A DNA stretch of 64,000 nt from Acidobacteriota bacterium (GTDB lineage Bacteria; Acidobacteriota; Vicinamibacteria; Vicinamibacterales; UBA8438): contig VXME01000067.1 in the NCBI GenBank assembly GCA_009861545.1, positions 124,001 through 188,000 on the forward strand, given 5' to 3'. Made by a program: the position numbers and the translations under genes. The notes beneath the pieces are model-generated. The model searched no databases. It saw nothing but the letters and a program-made list of their open reading frames with translations, and was not told the origin of the DNA. Shown piece by piece: positions 27,963 through 36,128 of the stretch; the stretch's first letter is position 1, and each line of letters begins with the position of its first letter.

Positions 27963-30900
27963 ATGAAAATCACACTGATGGTGGCATCCCTGTTGGCGGC
28001 GCCGCTCGCCTCCGCGGCGCAGGACGGCGGCATCTCCGGTGCGGTGACCGACGACACCGGCGGCGTGTTGCCCGGCGTGACCGTCGAGGCGTCGAGCGCC
28101 GCGCTGCCGGGCCCTCGTGTGGCCTTCACCGACGGTGACGGGGTCTACAGCCTCACGGCGCTGCCCCCCGGCGGCTACGTCGTCACGTTCACCCTGCCCG
28201 GCTTCGAGCGGGCGGAGCGGGAGGTGGAACTGGCCGCGGGGGTCACCGCCACGATAGACGTCGACCTGGCCCTCGGCGGGCTCTTCGAGGAGGTCACCGT
28301 CTCGGTCACCGGCACCGCCATCGAGGCGCCGGCCATCAACATGCCCCACGCGGTGACCGTGGTCAGCCGCGAGACGCTGGAGCAGCAGGGAGCGACGCAG
28401 CTCGTCGATCTCTTCCGCAACCTGAACGTCAGCCACGGCGTGGTCGGCGAGCGGAACAGTTGGTACAACTCCAATCAGCCGTCGACCCTCACCGAGAACG
28501 TGGCCAACGTCAACCTGCGCGGCCTGGGCGCCTCGCGAACGCTCGTGCTGATCAACGGGCGGCGCCACGTGCCGGTGCCCGCGCGCCTGATCGGCGGACG
28601 CTTCGTCGACGTCAACACGATCCCGGCCATCGCCGTCGGCCGGCTCGAGGTGATGAAAGAGGGAGCCTCGGCGACGTACGGGTCCGACGCGGTCGGCGGC
28701 GTCGCCAACTTCGTGACGCGCAGCGACTTCCGGGGCTTCGAGTTCAACGTCGCGCACGACTACTTCGACAGCGGCGGCGATACCACGGTCGCCGGCATCT
28801 GGGGCGGCCGGATCGGCAACTCCAGCGCCGTCTTCTCCGCGGAACGGGTCGGCCGGCAGGAGTTGCAGATGGAGGACCGTCCGTGGACGCTCGACCGCCT
28901 GAGCACGCACGTCGGCGGCAACCGCGCCGGCTGGTCGAGCCTGGGGAACCCCGGCACGTTCGCGGTCGGGGCGCCGACGCCGTGGACCGCCGACGTCTTC
29001 GATCCCCGCTGCACGGACTTCGGCGGCCAGGACGAGGGCTGGACCTGCCGCTTCCGCTACGCGCCCTACGACAACCTGATCGACGAGCAGGAGCAGACGC
29101 GCGCGTTCGCCGAGATCAACGGTCCCCTGAACGACCGGACGAACTACCACATCGAGGGGCTCTGGTCCGACGCCGTCATCCCGAACTGGTACACGACGCC
29201 GTCGTACCCGCCCTTCCCGCTGACGAGCACCACGATCATGGAGGTGGCGGCCGACCACCCGGGACGGCAGCAGTTCTGCTCGAGCTACGCGGGTGACGGA
29301 AAGGCCGATCCGATGGGCGCCTGCCTGGGCGATGCCCCGTGGTACCTGAACGGCCGCCCGTTCGGCAACTCCGGCCCCGGGCGCCGGCTGCGGCGCGAGT
29401 CCCGCACCGCGCGGATCGCCGCCTCGGTCGACGGCGACTTTCTGATGGGCGGGCGGAACGCCAACTGGGACGTCGGCATGAGCTACTCGCGGGCGCAGGG
29501 CAACCTGAACCTGCCGGCGGTCTACACCGACCGGATCTACCGCTCGTTCCGCGGCTTCGGCGGACCCGACTGCGGCGTCGGGGTGATGGCGGACCGCAGT
29601 TCCCCGGCGGGCATGACGCTGGGGCCGCTCGGCGGCGCGGTGGCGGGCCAGGGGCCCTGCATGTACTACAACCCGTTCAGCAACGCCATCCAGCGCTCCG
29701 ACCAACCGGGCGCCCCGTTCCGGAACACGGACAATCCGGACTACGTCCCCGCCCTGGCGAACCCCGAGGCGCTGCGGCTGTGGCTCAACGAGGAAGTGGA
29801 CCTGGTCAGCACCACCGACCTGTTCGTGGCCGACGCCACGCTGAGCGGCAACCTCGTCGAGAACGTGGCGGACTTCGCCGTCGGGTACCAGTACCGCGGG
29901 ACGCACGCGGACGGCGATCCGAACGATCCCGGGGACGTCACCCGGAACCCGTGTCCGGTGGCGGGCGACATGGACTGCCCGGCGGGCGTCCGGTTCGGGC
30001 CCTACCTTTTCACCAACGTCCACCGGCCCTACGCCGCGGACCAGCAGGTGCAGCGGCTGTTCGGCGAGCTGGCCCTGGGCCTCGGCCCCCGCGTCGACAC
30101 CCAGCTCGCGGCCAACTACGAGTTCTACAACGTGGCCGGGAGCCGCGTGAACAGCTTCGACCCCAAGGTCGGCTGGCGCATCCAGGCGGCGGAAAACCTG
30201 CACTACTCGCTGGCGTTCCGCGGCTCGGTGCAGACCACCTTCCGGACGCCCTCGCTCGACGACCTGAACACCAGCCCGCTGACGACGCTGGAGTGGATCA
30301 ACGAAACCGGCGCCTACCAGGCCGTCGACCGCTTCGGACGCACGGACCTGCTCCCCGAGCGCGCCTTCACCTACAACGCAGGGACGGTGCTGTTCCTCGA
30401 GGGGGGTGTCGAGGCCACCGTCGACTACTGGCACTACGACTTCGACAACGTGATCGGCTCGATGCCCTACGACGCCATCACCAGCCTCTACGCCAGCGAC
30501 GACCCGGCCACCCGCGCGGCGGTGTCGCCGTTCATCATCTGTCCCGGCGGGCGCGCCTCGGACCTGGCCCCCGCGGATCGGTGCATCGCCCAGAACCTGC
30601 AGCGCATCCAGATCGACCTGGTGAACTGGCCGGGGCTCACCACCTCGGGCGTCGACACCCACTTCGCGGCCCGGACCGACGCGGGGCCGGGGCAGTTCTC
30701 GGCGACCTGGGACTCCACCTACACGCTCGGCTACAACACCAAGGAGCTGCTGCTGGAGGGCGCGGACCTGGTCCTCTACGCGGAACGGGAATCCGCCGGC
30801 TACCTGAACTTCGCCCATCCCATCGCGGTGCCGCTGCCGCGCTGGAAGAGCCGCTGGTCGGGCTCCTACGCCTGGAGCAACTACACGCTCGCGAGCTATC

Positions 30901-31151
30901 TGAGCTACATCTCCTCCTACGAGGACCGGGGGGACAACACGACCGCGCCGATCATCGACCCGTTCCTCACCTGGGACGTGAGCTTCCTGTGGCGCTTCCC
31001 GGGCAGCGGGATGAACCTGACCCTCTACGCGATGAACCTGACCGGGCAGATTCCGCCCTGGGCCAACATCGAGCAGTCCTACGACGGGTTCACGCACGAC
31101 CCGAAGGGCCGCCGGGTCAAGATGGCGCTGAGCTGGCGCTTCGGGGGCTGA
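27963..31151 (+). CDS. TonB-dependent receptor, large, with carboxypeptidase-regulatory-like domain
   Basis: 1062 aa. Two ATGs are adjacent (27960, 27963); the second has GGGAG at 6-nt spacing and is preferred. The signal peptide ends at ASAAQ. The regulatory-like domain spans residues about 22-110 (ISGAVTDDTGGVLPGVTVEA). The plug (about 115-245) has NVNLRGLGASRTLVLINGRRH and ATYGSDAVGGVANFVT, the type seen in receptors next to peptide/sugar utilisation genes. The barrel ends in the C-terminal LSWRFGG. It carries several Cys-containing extracellular loops (QQFCSSYAGDG, GPDCGVG, NPCPVAGDMDCPAG) that may form disulfides. It stands alone, with no adjacent utilisation genes, and the ligand is unknown. 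Confidence 0.92.
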   Translation: MKITLMVASLLAAPLASAAQDGGISGAVTDDTGGVLPGVTVEASSAALPGPRVAFTDGDGVYSLTALPPGGYVVTFTLPGFERAEREVELAAGVTATIDVDLALGGLFEEVTVSVTGTAIEAPAINMPHAVTVVSRETLEQQGATQLVDLFRNLNVSHGVVGERNSWYNSNQPSTLTENVANVNLRGLGASRTLVLINGRRHVPVPARLIGGRFVDVNTIPAIAVGRLEVMKEGASATYGSDAVGGVANFVTRSDFRGFEFNVAHDYFDSGGDTTVAGIWGGRIGNSSAVFSAERVGRQELQMEDRPWTLDRLSTHVGGNRAGWSSLGNPGTFAVGAPTPWTADVFDPRCTDFGGQDEGWTCRFRYAPYDNLIDEQEQTRAFAEINGPLNDRTNYHIEGLWSDAVIPNWYTTPSYPPFPLTSTTIMEVAADHPGRQQFCSSYAGDGKADPMGACLGDAPWYLNGRPFGNSGPGRRLRRESRTARIAASVDGDFLMGGRNANWDVGMSYSRAQGNLNLPAVYTDRIYRSFRGFGGPDCGVGVMADRSSPAGMTLGPLGGAVAGQGPCMYYNPFSNAIQRSDQPGAPFRNTDNPDYVPALANPEALRLWLNEEVDLVSTTDLFVADATLSGNLVENVADFAVGYQYRGTHADGDPNDPGDVTRNPCPVAGDMDCPAGVRFGPYLFTNVHRPYAADQQVQRLFGELALGLGPRVDTQLAANYEFYNVAGSRVNSFDPKVGWRIQAAENLHYSLAFRGSVQTTFRTPSLDDLNTSPLTTLEWINETGAYQAVDRFGRTDLLPERAFTYNAGTVLFLEGGVEATVDYWHYDFDNVIGSMPYDAITSLYASDDPATRAAVSPFIICPGGRASDLAPADRCIAQNLQRIQIDLVNWPGLTTSGVDTHFAARTDAGPGQFSATWDSTYTLGYNTKELLLEGADLVLYAERESAGYLNFAHPIAVPLPRWKSRWSGSYAWSNYTLASYLSYISSYEDRGDNTTAPIIDPFLTWDVSFLWRFPGSGMNLTLYAMNLTGQIPPWANIEQSYDGFTHDPKGRRVKMALSWRFGG

Positions 31152-31263
31152 CGGGCGTTTCACGTGCGGGCAGGTCGGACGATCCGCCGCGGCCGATTGT
31201 CGGGAAACATTTTGCAATCTTCATCCAATAGACCGCACAAGGGGGCTTTCTCTATAAAGATTT

Positions 31264-31269
31264 GATAAT
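31264..31269 (+). promoter_or_regulatory. -10 box, probable leaderless promoter
   Basis: GATAAT ends 9 nt before the ATG at 31279, the same spacing as TATAAT before the gene at 8088. The preceding 30 bp are AT-rich relative to the window (TCTATAAAGATTTG). Confidence 0.45.
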
Positions 31270-31278
31270 CTTGCGGTC

Positions 31279-32919
31279 ATGGCCTCCGTTCCGAGGATTG
31301 GAGACATCCCACAGCAGCTCTCACCGAAGGAATTCTGGGACCTGTTCGGGCATCTCGAGCACGCCGGGCTCGACTTCAAACGCGGCGTGCCGGCCGATAT
31401 TCGCGACACGATCGCGGCCATGGCCATGACCCATGGTGGATTGATCGTTCACGGGGTCGATGATCGGCGTCTGCTCGTCGGCTGTCCGCTCTCGCAGAAC
31501 ACCCAGGATCGAATCACGCGCATCGCGGCCGAGTGCGGGGTGGACGTACAGCTCCTGGCGCTTGCCGTCGACGACTTGGAGCTGACCCTCTGCGCGGTGC
31601 CGGAAGTGCGCGGCCGGATTGTCACTACTCCCGACGGCCGGCTGCTCCGGCGCGTGGGCGGCGACTCGCAACCCTTGCGCGGGGACGCGATGGCCCGGTT
31701 CGTTCGCGAGCGCGAACATCGAGCGGGCGAGGACGAACCTCTCGCGGTCGTCGATCTGTCGGCCTTCGACATCGCAGCCGTCAATCAGGCGCTCACGGCG
31801 GATGGACGGCCGGCAGTGAAGCGGGATGGCATCGAGCGGGCGCTGACCGACCTCGGCGTCGCCGTCGCCTCGTCACCGCCGCTGGAATCGCGTGTCCTGC
31901 GGGCCGCACTGGTGCTCTTCGCGTCCGAGCCGCAGCCGCAGGTCCGCGGAGCGGCGGTGCAGCTCGTGCGCCGCACGGGGGTCGGACCCGGTCCCGGTCC
32001 TTCCTCCGCGCGCGAGGAGTGCTCCGGTCCGCTGGCCGAAACCGTCGACTGTTGTCTGGGCTTCCTGGCCGCTCACACTCGGCAGTTCGAGACCGTTACC
32101 GGCTCGCGGCGCGAAGCGCTGCCCGAGTATCCCGAACCGGTGCTGCGCGAGGCGATCGTCAACGCGCTGGCGCATCGCGACTACGGCCTGACCGGCGCGA
32201 CGGTGGACATCACCGTCTGGGACGATCGCATCGAAGTGCGCAGTCCGGGATCGCTGCCCGGACACATCACCCTCGGCAACATGCGCGCGGAGCACTACAG
32301 CCGGAACCCGCGCATCATGCGGGTATTGAAGACGCTGGGACTCGTGGAAGAGTACGGCGACGGCATCGATCGCATGTACCGGGAGATGGAGGCTCGACTG
32401 CTGGAGCCCCCGGCCTTCGAGGCCACCGCGAGTTCGGTGACCGTGACGCTGCGGAACCGCATGCTGGTCGATGTCGAAGACCAAGTCTGGCTGAACCAGC
32501 TCGGACGAGACGACGTGACAGCCGGCGAGCGCCGCGCGCTGGTCGCCGCCCGGCGCGAGGGCGCCGTCACGCCGCGCGAACTGCGCGGCATGCTGCCGGA
32601 AACCGATGTCGATACGGTGCTCGCACAGTCGGTTGCGAAAGGACTGTTGACGCGTGTCGGTCGCCGCGGCGGAAGCCGCTACGTGCTGTCGGACGCGATG
32701 GTCCGTCTGGTGGGCAGTCCCGGAATGGCGAAGCAGAACCGGAAGCGGCAATCGCTGCTCGACGAAATCCGCCGACGGGGAAGCCTCTCCACGACCGAGG
32801 CAGCCACTGTGCTGGACGAGGCACCCGCTTTCGCCCGCGGGATGCTGAACGAGCTCGTGCGCGTCGGACTGGCACGGGCCGCCGGCAAAACTCGAGCGCG
32901 GAGATACTACCTCCGGTGA
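31279..32919 (+). CDS. Schlafen/AlbA_2-type putative DNA-binding protein with GHKL-like ATPase domain
   Basis: 546 aa. Residues about 10-150 resemble the Schlafen AlbA_2 domain (LDFKRGVPADIRDTIAAMAMTHGGLIVHGVDD). Residues about 270-385 match the C-terminal ATPase-like domain of 'RecG-like' AlbA proteins (YPEPVLREAIVNALAHRDY, NPRIMRVLKTLGLVEEYGDGIDRM). The C-terminus holds two winged-helix-like segments (GAVTPRELRGMLPETDVDTVL and RRGSLSTTEAATVLDEAP). Such proteins occur as transcription regulators and in defence islands. It faces the methylase/nuclease operon, with its 3' end 179 bp from that operon's last gene. Role here inferred. Confidence 0.82.
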   Translation: MASVPRIGDIPQQLSPKEFWDLFGHLEHAGLDFKRGVPADIRDTIAAMAMTHGGLIVHGVDDRRLLVGCPLSQNTQDRITRIAAECGVDVQLLALAVDDLELTLCAVPEVRGRIVTTPDGRLLRRVGGDSQPLRGDAMARFVREREHRAGEDEPLAVVDLSAFDIAAVNQALTADGRPAVKRDGIERALTDLGVAVASSPPLESRVLRAALVLFASEPQPQVRGAAVQLVRRTGVGPGPGPSSAREECSGPLAETVDCCLGFLAAHTRQFETVTGSRREALPEYPEPVLREAIVNALAHRDYGLTGATVDITVWDDRIEVRSPGSLPGHITLGNMRAEHYSRNPRIMRVLKTLGLVEEYGDGIDRMYREMEARLLEPPAFEATASSVTVTLRNRMLVDVEDQVWLNQLGRDDVTAGERRALVAARREGAVTPRELRGMLPETDVDTVLAQSVAKGLLTRVGRRGGSRYVLSDAMVRLVGSPGMAKQNRKRQSLLDEIRRRGSLSTTEAATVLDEAPAFARGMLNELVRVGLARAAGKTRARRYYLR

Positions 32920-33098
32920 ACCCGGAACCAGTCGTTGCCGCGGCGGACGAGAGAGACACCACCGACGTCAGCCGGTAGGCTCTCCGAGCCCGGTCATGAG
33001 GCTGGCGCGCGGTCCTCCGGTCTCGTTCGTACGACTGCAACGCGTCCTCGACGTTCCCGTTCCTGCCAGCACCTGCCCGAGCGACACCGCGTCCACCA

Positions 33099-33701
33099 TC
33101 AGTCACCGCTATTTTCTTCCTGCTGCTGCATGGATCGGAATAGCCGACGCCGTTCAGCTTCGTTCCTATACCTCGCCCACTTTCTGTGTTCCTCGCACGC
33201 CTCACGGATTGCTCTATCTCTTCGTGATTCAGGATCCCACAAATGCAATCGTAGCGATCGCTGCAGTGCATCGCCATCCCGCATATCCAATAGCGCCTTA
33301 CCCCGACCGGCGTAGCCATTCCGCCGCCACCATGAACTAAACTCGGCCTCAACACGTAGTGTTCTTAGCGGTATTTCCTCGTGCCGAACAGCGTCATACC
33401 ATCGGATACCGCCTGCTGTAGGTATGACGCCTATTTGGATTGACTGACCAGTCTTCATTGATGGATGTCCAAACGGCGGCAACACCTTACCATCCACCCA
33501 AATGTGGACGACAACGTCGCGAGCTGGCCGACCGCTATGCTGTTCCAGGTAGAGCCCCAGACTATAGTCTCCATTATCTCGCTGCCTGATGTTGACGTTG
33601 ATACTCGTCGCGATATTAGTCCATGCAATACATGCCGAAATACTCGTCGCGACTGCTGTTGCGAACAAGAACAGTGTATCCATGCTCTGCAATTCCTTCA
33701 T
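33099..33701 (-). CDS. Membrane-anchored protein of unknown function, last gene of the methylase/nuclease operon
   Basis: 200 aa from ATG at 33701; a second ATG at 33683 would also do. One N-terminal helix (TLFLFATAVATSISACIAW) is followed by a beta-rich domain (YSLGLYLEQHSGRPARDVVVHIWVDG, about residues 48-130) and a charged, helical C-terminus (RDRAIREACEEHRKWARYRNEAERRR). No family recognised. The start lies 9 nt after the preceding small gene's stop with GGAGGGG between. By eye the DNA is markedly less GC-rich than the rest of the window (near 50-55%), suggesting recent acquisition. Confidence 0.65.
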   Translation of the reverse strand: MKELQSMDTLFLFATAVATSISACIAWTNIATSINVNIRQRDNGDYSLGLYLEQHSGRPARDVVVHIWVDGKVLPPFGHPSMKTGQSIQIGVIPTAGGIRWYDAVRHEEIPLRTLRVEAEFSSWWRRNGYAGRGKALLDMRDGDALQRSLRLHLWDPESRRDRAIREACEEHRKWARYRNEAERRRLFRSMQQQEENSGD

Positions 33702-33709
33702 CCCCTCCG

Positions 33710-33883
33710 TCAGCTGCACACCAGCCAGACGGCGATCAGAAACGCCGCCGGCACTCGCCGGCACGGAATCCCCCAGCGGCGTCGCCTCCGGGGACCGGTG
33801 CTGCGTTGATCCAGGTGGTCCCCAATCGCGAGGAGCCGCGTGTCGACCACCAAGACGGCGACGATGAACGTGAGCTGGGGCAT
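33710..33883 (-). CDS. 57-aa small membrane protein
   Basis: The frame from ATG at 33883-33881 to TGA at 33712-33710 gives a hydrophobic start (MPQLTFIVAVLVV), a basic middle (GPRRRRRWG) and a second short hydrophobic stretch (PAAFLIAVWLVCS) at the C-terminus. The ATG overlaps the stop of the preceding peptide gene (TGATG) and the next gene's ribosome site follows the stop at once. This coupled arrangement is the main support. No homologue known to me. Confidence 0.5.
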   Translation of the reverse strand: MPQLTFIVAVLVVDTRLLAIGDHLDQRSTGPRRRRRWGIPCRRVPAAFLIAVWLVCS

Positions 33884-33981
33884 CACGCCACATCGTAACG
33901 ATCAGCGTGGATGTTAAGCAACGCGATGGCGGCCCATAGACAGCCGATTCCGGCATTTGCGATCAGCGCGGTCCACATCAT
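33883..33981 (-). CDS. 32-aa single-helix membrane peptide
   Basis: The ATG (33981) overlaps the nuclease stop codon (ATGA). The product is one hydrophobic helix (MMWTALIANAGIGCLWAAIA) with a short polar tail (HADRYDVA). The stop overlaps the next ATG. Real if the coupled chain nuclease-peptide-peptide-anchor is an operon; too short for confidence on sequence alone. Confidence 0.45.
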   Translation of the reverse strand: MMWTALIANAGIGCLWAAIALLNIHADRYDVA

Positions 33982-34769
33982 GTGCGCCGCCGGTACGCAG
34001 CCAGATCCTCGTCCGTCAACTCGCTTGGGTCTACCAGCTTGTAGTGGCTTTCCCGAAGGATCTTCACCTCGTCCCCGATCTTCTCGAAGGCGAAGAGCGC
34101 AATCACGTTGGCGCGCATGAACTGCGCGGCCACGGGACGACACACGAGCGCAGGGAATCTGGATTCACAAAGCGCCGTGTCCTGCTCGATCTGCACGATG
34201 TTCAGCGTGTCGCTTCCGCCCTTGGCCTGGACCGGAATGACGTAATGGCAGCCCCTCGCGTCGACCCCGACGTACAGCTCGTCCGTCTCTACTTGGCCGA
34301 TGTCGGGCACGGTTGTCCGCAGATGGTTCTGGAGCGAGTAGCACGTGATGCCCAGGAAGATGTCGATGAGCCGGTTGTACCGCACTCTGGCCAGCAGGGC
34401 CTGCTCGTCTCCAAGGGCGTACATCGCGACGACGCCGGGCGTGGCATCCGGCACCTTCGTGAACGCCATCTGCTCGTTCGGGGCGAGCCGAATCGGTCGC
34501 GTCAGGACGAAGCAGTATCGACCCCGTCCTGCACCTCGGATGATCCACTCGTGGCCCTCGGTGGCAGTAGCCTGGATGGACTCGGGCAACGTCCTTCGAT
34601 ACCGCGCGCTGTAGACGACGTCGCCGACGTTGCTCGGGGCCGGGACACCGCGCCGCTCGGCGGCTGCCGCGATATCGGGTCTCTCGAAATCGACCCGCGC
34701 CATTCCCTTCTCGAACTTGGAAAGGAAGATCTCCTCGATGATGGCGGCGTAGGCGCTCGATTTGGACAT
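33978..34769 (-). CDS. Probable PD-(D/E)XK restriction endonuclease
   Basis: 263 aa from ATG at 34769; an in-frame GTG at 34784 is an alternative. The motif TDELYVGVDARGCHYVIPVQAKGG contains acidic D163/E164 and, after a beta-strand, Q181-A-K183, matching a PD-(D/E)XK core of the ExK/QxK kind. Upstream residues (IIEEIFLSKFEKGMARVDFER) are helical. It lies 30 bp downstream of a DNA methyltransferase on the same strand, the usual layout of a type II restriction-modification pair. Recognition sequence unknown. The stop overlaps a small membrane-peptide gene. Confidence 0.75.
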   Translation of the reverse strand: MSKSSAYAAIIEEIFLSKFEKGMARVDFERPDIAAAAERRGVPAPSNVGDVVYSARYRRTLPESIQATATEGHEWIIRGAGRGRYCFVLTRPIRLAPNEQMAFTKVPDATPGVVAMYALGDEQALLARVRYNRLIDIFLGITCYSLQNHLRTTVPDIGQVETDELYVGVDARGCHYVIPVQAKGGSDTLNIVQIEQDTALCESRFPALVCRPVAAQFMRANVIALFAFEKIGDEVKILRESHYKLVDPSELTDEDLAAYRRRT

Positions 34770-34799
34770 GGCGGGAAAAGCCACTCAGGACACGGCGCA

Positions 34800-36128
34800 T
34801 CAGCCGGGCCAACGGAGCCGGACGACTTCCTCACGCAGTTGCTGACGGCTGGCCGTGGCAATCCGCGTCCGGAACAGGTCGATTGCAGTCAGCTCGTAGC
34901 CGAGGCGCTGGGCGAGCTCGCCGAGGATCCGGCCGGTCCGAATCATCACTCGCAGGTACGAGGCCTGGTCGCCGACGACGTACGCAAGTCTCGCGCCGGG
35001 ACGCAGACGACTCCGCAGGCCGGACAGGTGCCGGACCATGCCGCCGAAGTACAGCTTCGTGACCCGCGCGTACTGGCGCTCGAAGCCGGACGTCTTGCCC
35101 AGCTCGACCCGGCGCTCCTCGATGCGCCGGGCGATGCGCTGTATGCCCTCGTGCTCGGCGACGAGGGCGTCGTCGGTGTCCGCCTTGTAGACGCTGCGCG
35201 TGTTCGACCGCACGAGGCCCTGCTTCAGGCCGCGCAGCTCCTGCCTGCTCCGGACTAGACCAAGCAGCACGCTCTCCAGCCGGGTCGTCCGCGTGTAGTC
35301 CTTCTCGTTGGGATACGGCGGAGACGTGATCACCGCGTCGATGGACGACGGCTCCAGCAGCTCTTCCGCCGCACGCGAGTCCGCCAGGTGCACCGTGGCC
35401 TCGGTCCCCGCCCGTGCCTTCAGCGCCGCGAGGTCATCGCCCATCTTGCGGACTCGCTCGAGCCACGGCCCGGTGACCGGGGCGTCCTCCCGCACCTTTC
35501 CGACGCCCACCTCCGGTCCGAAATACAGGTTGCCGATGCCCGAGACGAGCGCCGTCGCCAGAGCGAGCCTCTCATGCTCGCGGACAGCCTCGTCGCGATG
35601 CTGCTCCAGCGTGTCGAGCAGCACGAGCGTCTTGTGGAGCGGCAGCGGGCTGATCGAGTTCTTCAGCAGAAGACTCAGCAGTTCGGGGGACAGTGTCCGG
35701 AGCTCGGCGGTCCGCCGCCCTTCCGTCTGGAACAGCGGCGCCACGCCGAGGTCGTCGATGCCGTCCTCGTGGAGCCTCGTCAGCGCCCGGTCGGCGACTT
35801 CCCCGGCGTGCGAGAGAAGCGCCTCTGGGTCGACGCTCCAGTCCACCTTGGTCCGGCTCGCGAAACCGGCCATCGGATTGCGCTCGATGCCGACGCTCGG
35901 GATGCCGAGCTTCTTGCACTCGACCAGCGTCGTGCCGGTGCCGCAGAAGGGATCGAGAACCCGTTGCGAGGAATCCACCCCGAAGGTGTCGAGGTAGTCG
36001 CGCACCAGGTGCGACGGGAAAGAGAGGACGAAGCGGTACCAGTCGTGAACGGCGCGGTCCTCGGGGCGCAGCCGGTTCCGTTCCGGAGCGCTCTTGCCGC
36101 GGGCCCGCGTTGCGGTGACGCCGGTCAC
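34800..36128 (-). CDS. DNA methyltransferase (N4-cytosine/N6-adenine type)
   Basis: 442 aa from GTG at 36128, which overlaps the glycosyltransferase stop (GTGA); no ATG lies nearby. Motif I is DPFCGTGTTLVE (residues 59-70) and the catalytic motif IV is TSPPYPN (268-274), separated by a helical region of about 200 residues. AdoMet motif I therefore precedes motif IV, an alpha-like order. The segment SPPYPNEKDYTRTTRLES resembles methylases found beside type II nucleases. It would protect host DNA against the downstream PD-(D/E)XK enzyme. Target base not decidable from sequence. Confidence 0.85.
   Translation of the reverse strand: MTGVTATRARGKSAPERNRLRPEDRAVHDWYRFVLSFPSHLVRDYLDTFGVDSSQRVLDPFCGTGTTLVECKKLGIPSVGIERNPMAGFASRTKVDWSVDPEALLSHAGEVADRALTRLHEDGIDDLGVAPLFQTEGRRTAELRTLSPELLSLLLKNSISPLPLHKTLVLLDTLEQHRDEAVREHERLALATALVSGIGNLYFGPEVGVGKVREDAPVTGPWLERVRKMGDDLAALKARAGTEATVHLADSRAAEELLEPSSIDAVITSPPYPNEKDYTRTTRLESVLLGLVRSRQELRGLKQGLVRSNTRSVYKADTDDALVAEHEGIQRIARRIEERRVELGKTSGFERQYARVTKLYFGGMVRHLSGLRSRLRPGARLAYVVGDQASYLRVMIRTGRILGELAQRLGYELTAIDLFRTRIATASRQQLREEVVRLRWPG

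Noticed and set aside
27627-31217. 1196-codon minus-strand frame opposite the large TonB receptor
   Set aside because: No recognisable domain and antisense composition; the receptor on the other strand has signal, plug and barrel.
32920-33098. 43-codon minus-strand frame after the anchored protein (ATG near 33094)
   Set aside because: Product is Ser/Thr/Gly/Arg-rich without a helix or motif and lacks a ribosome site.
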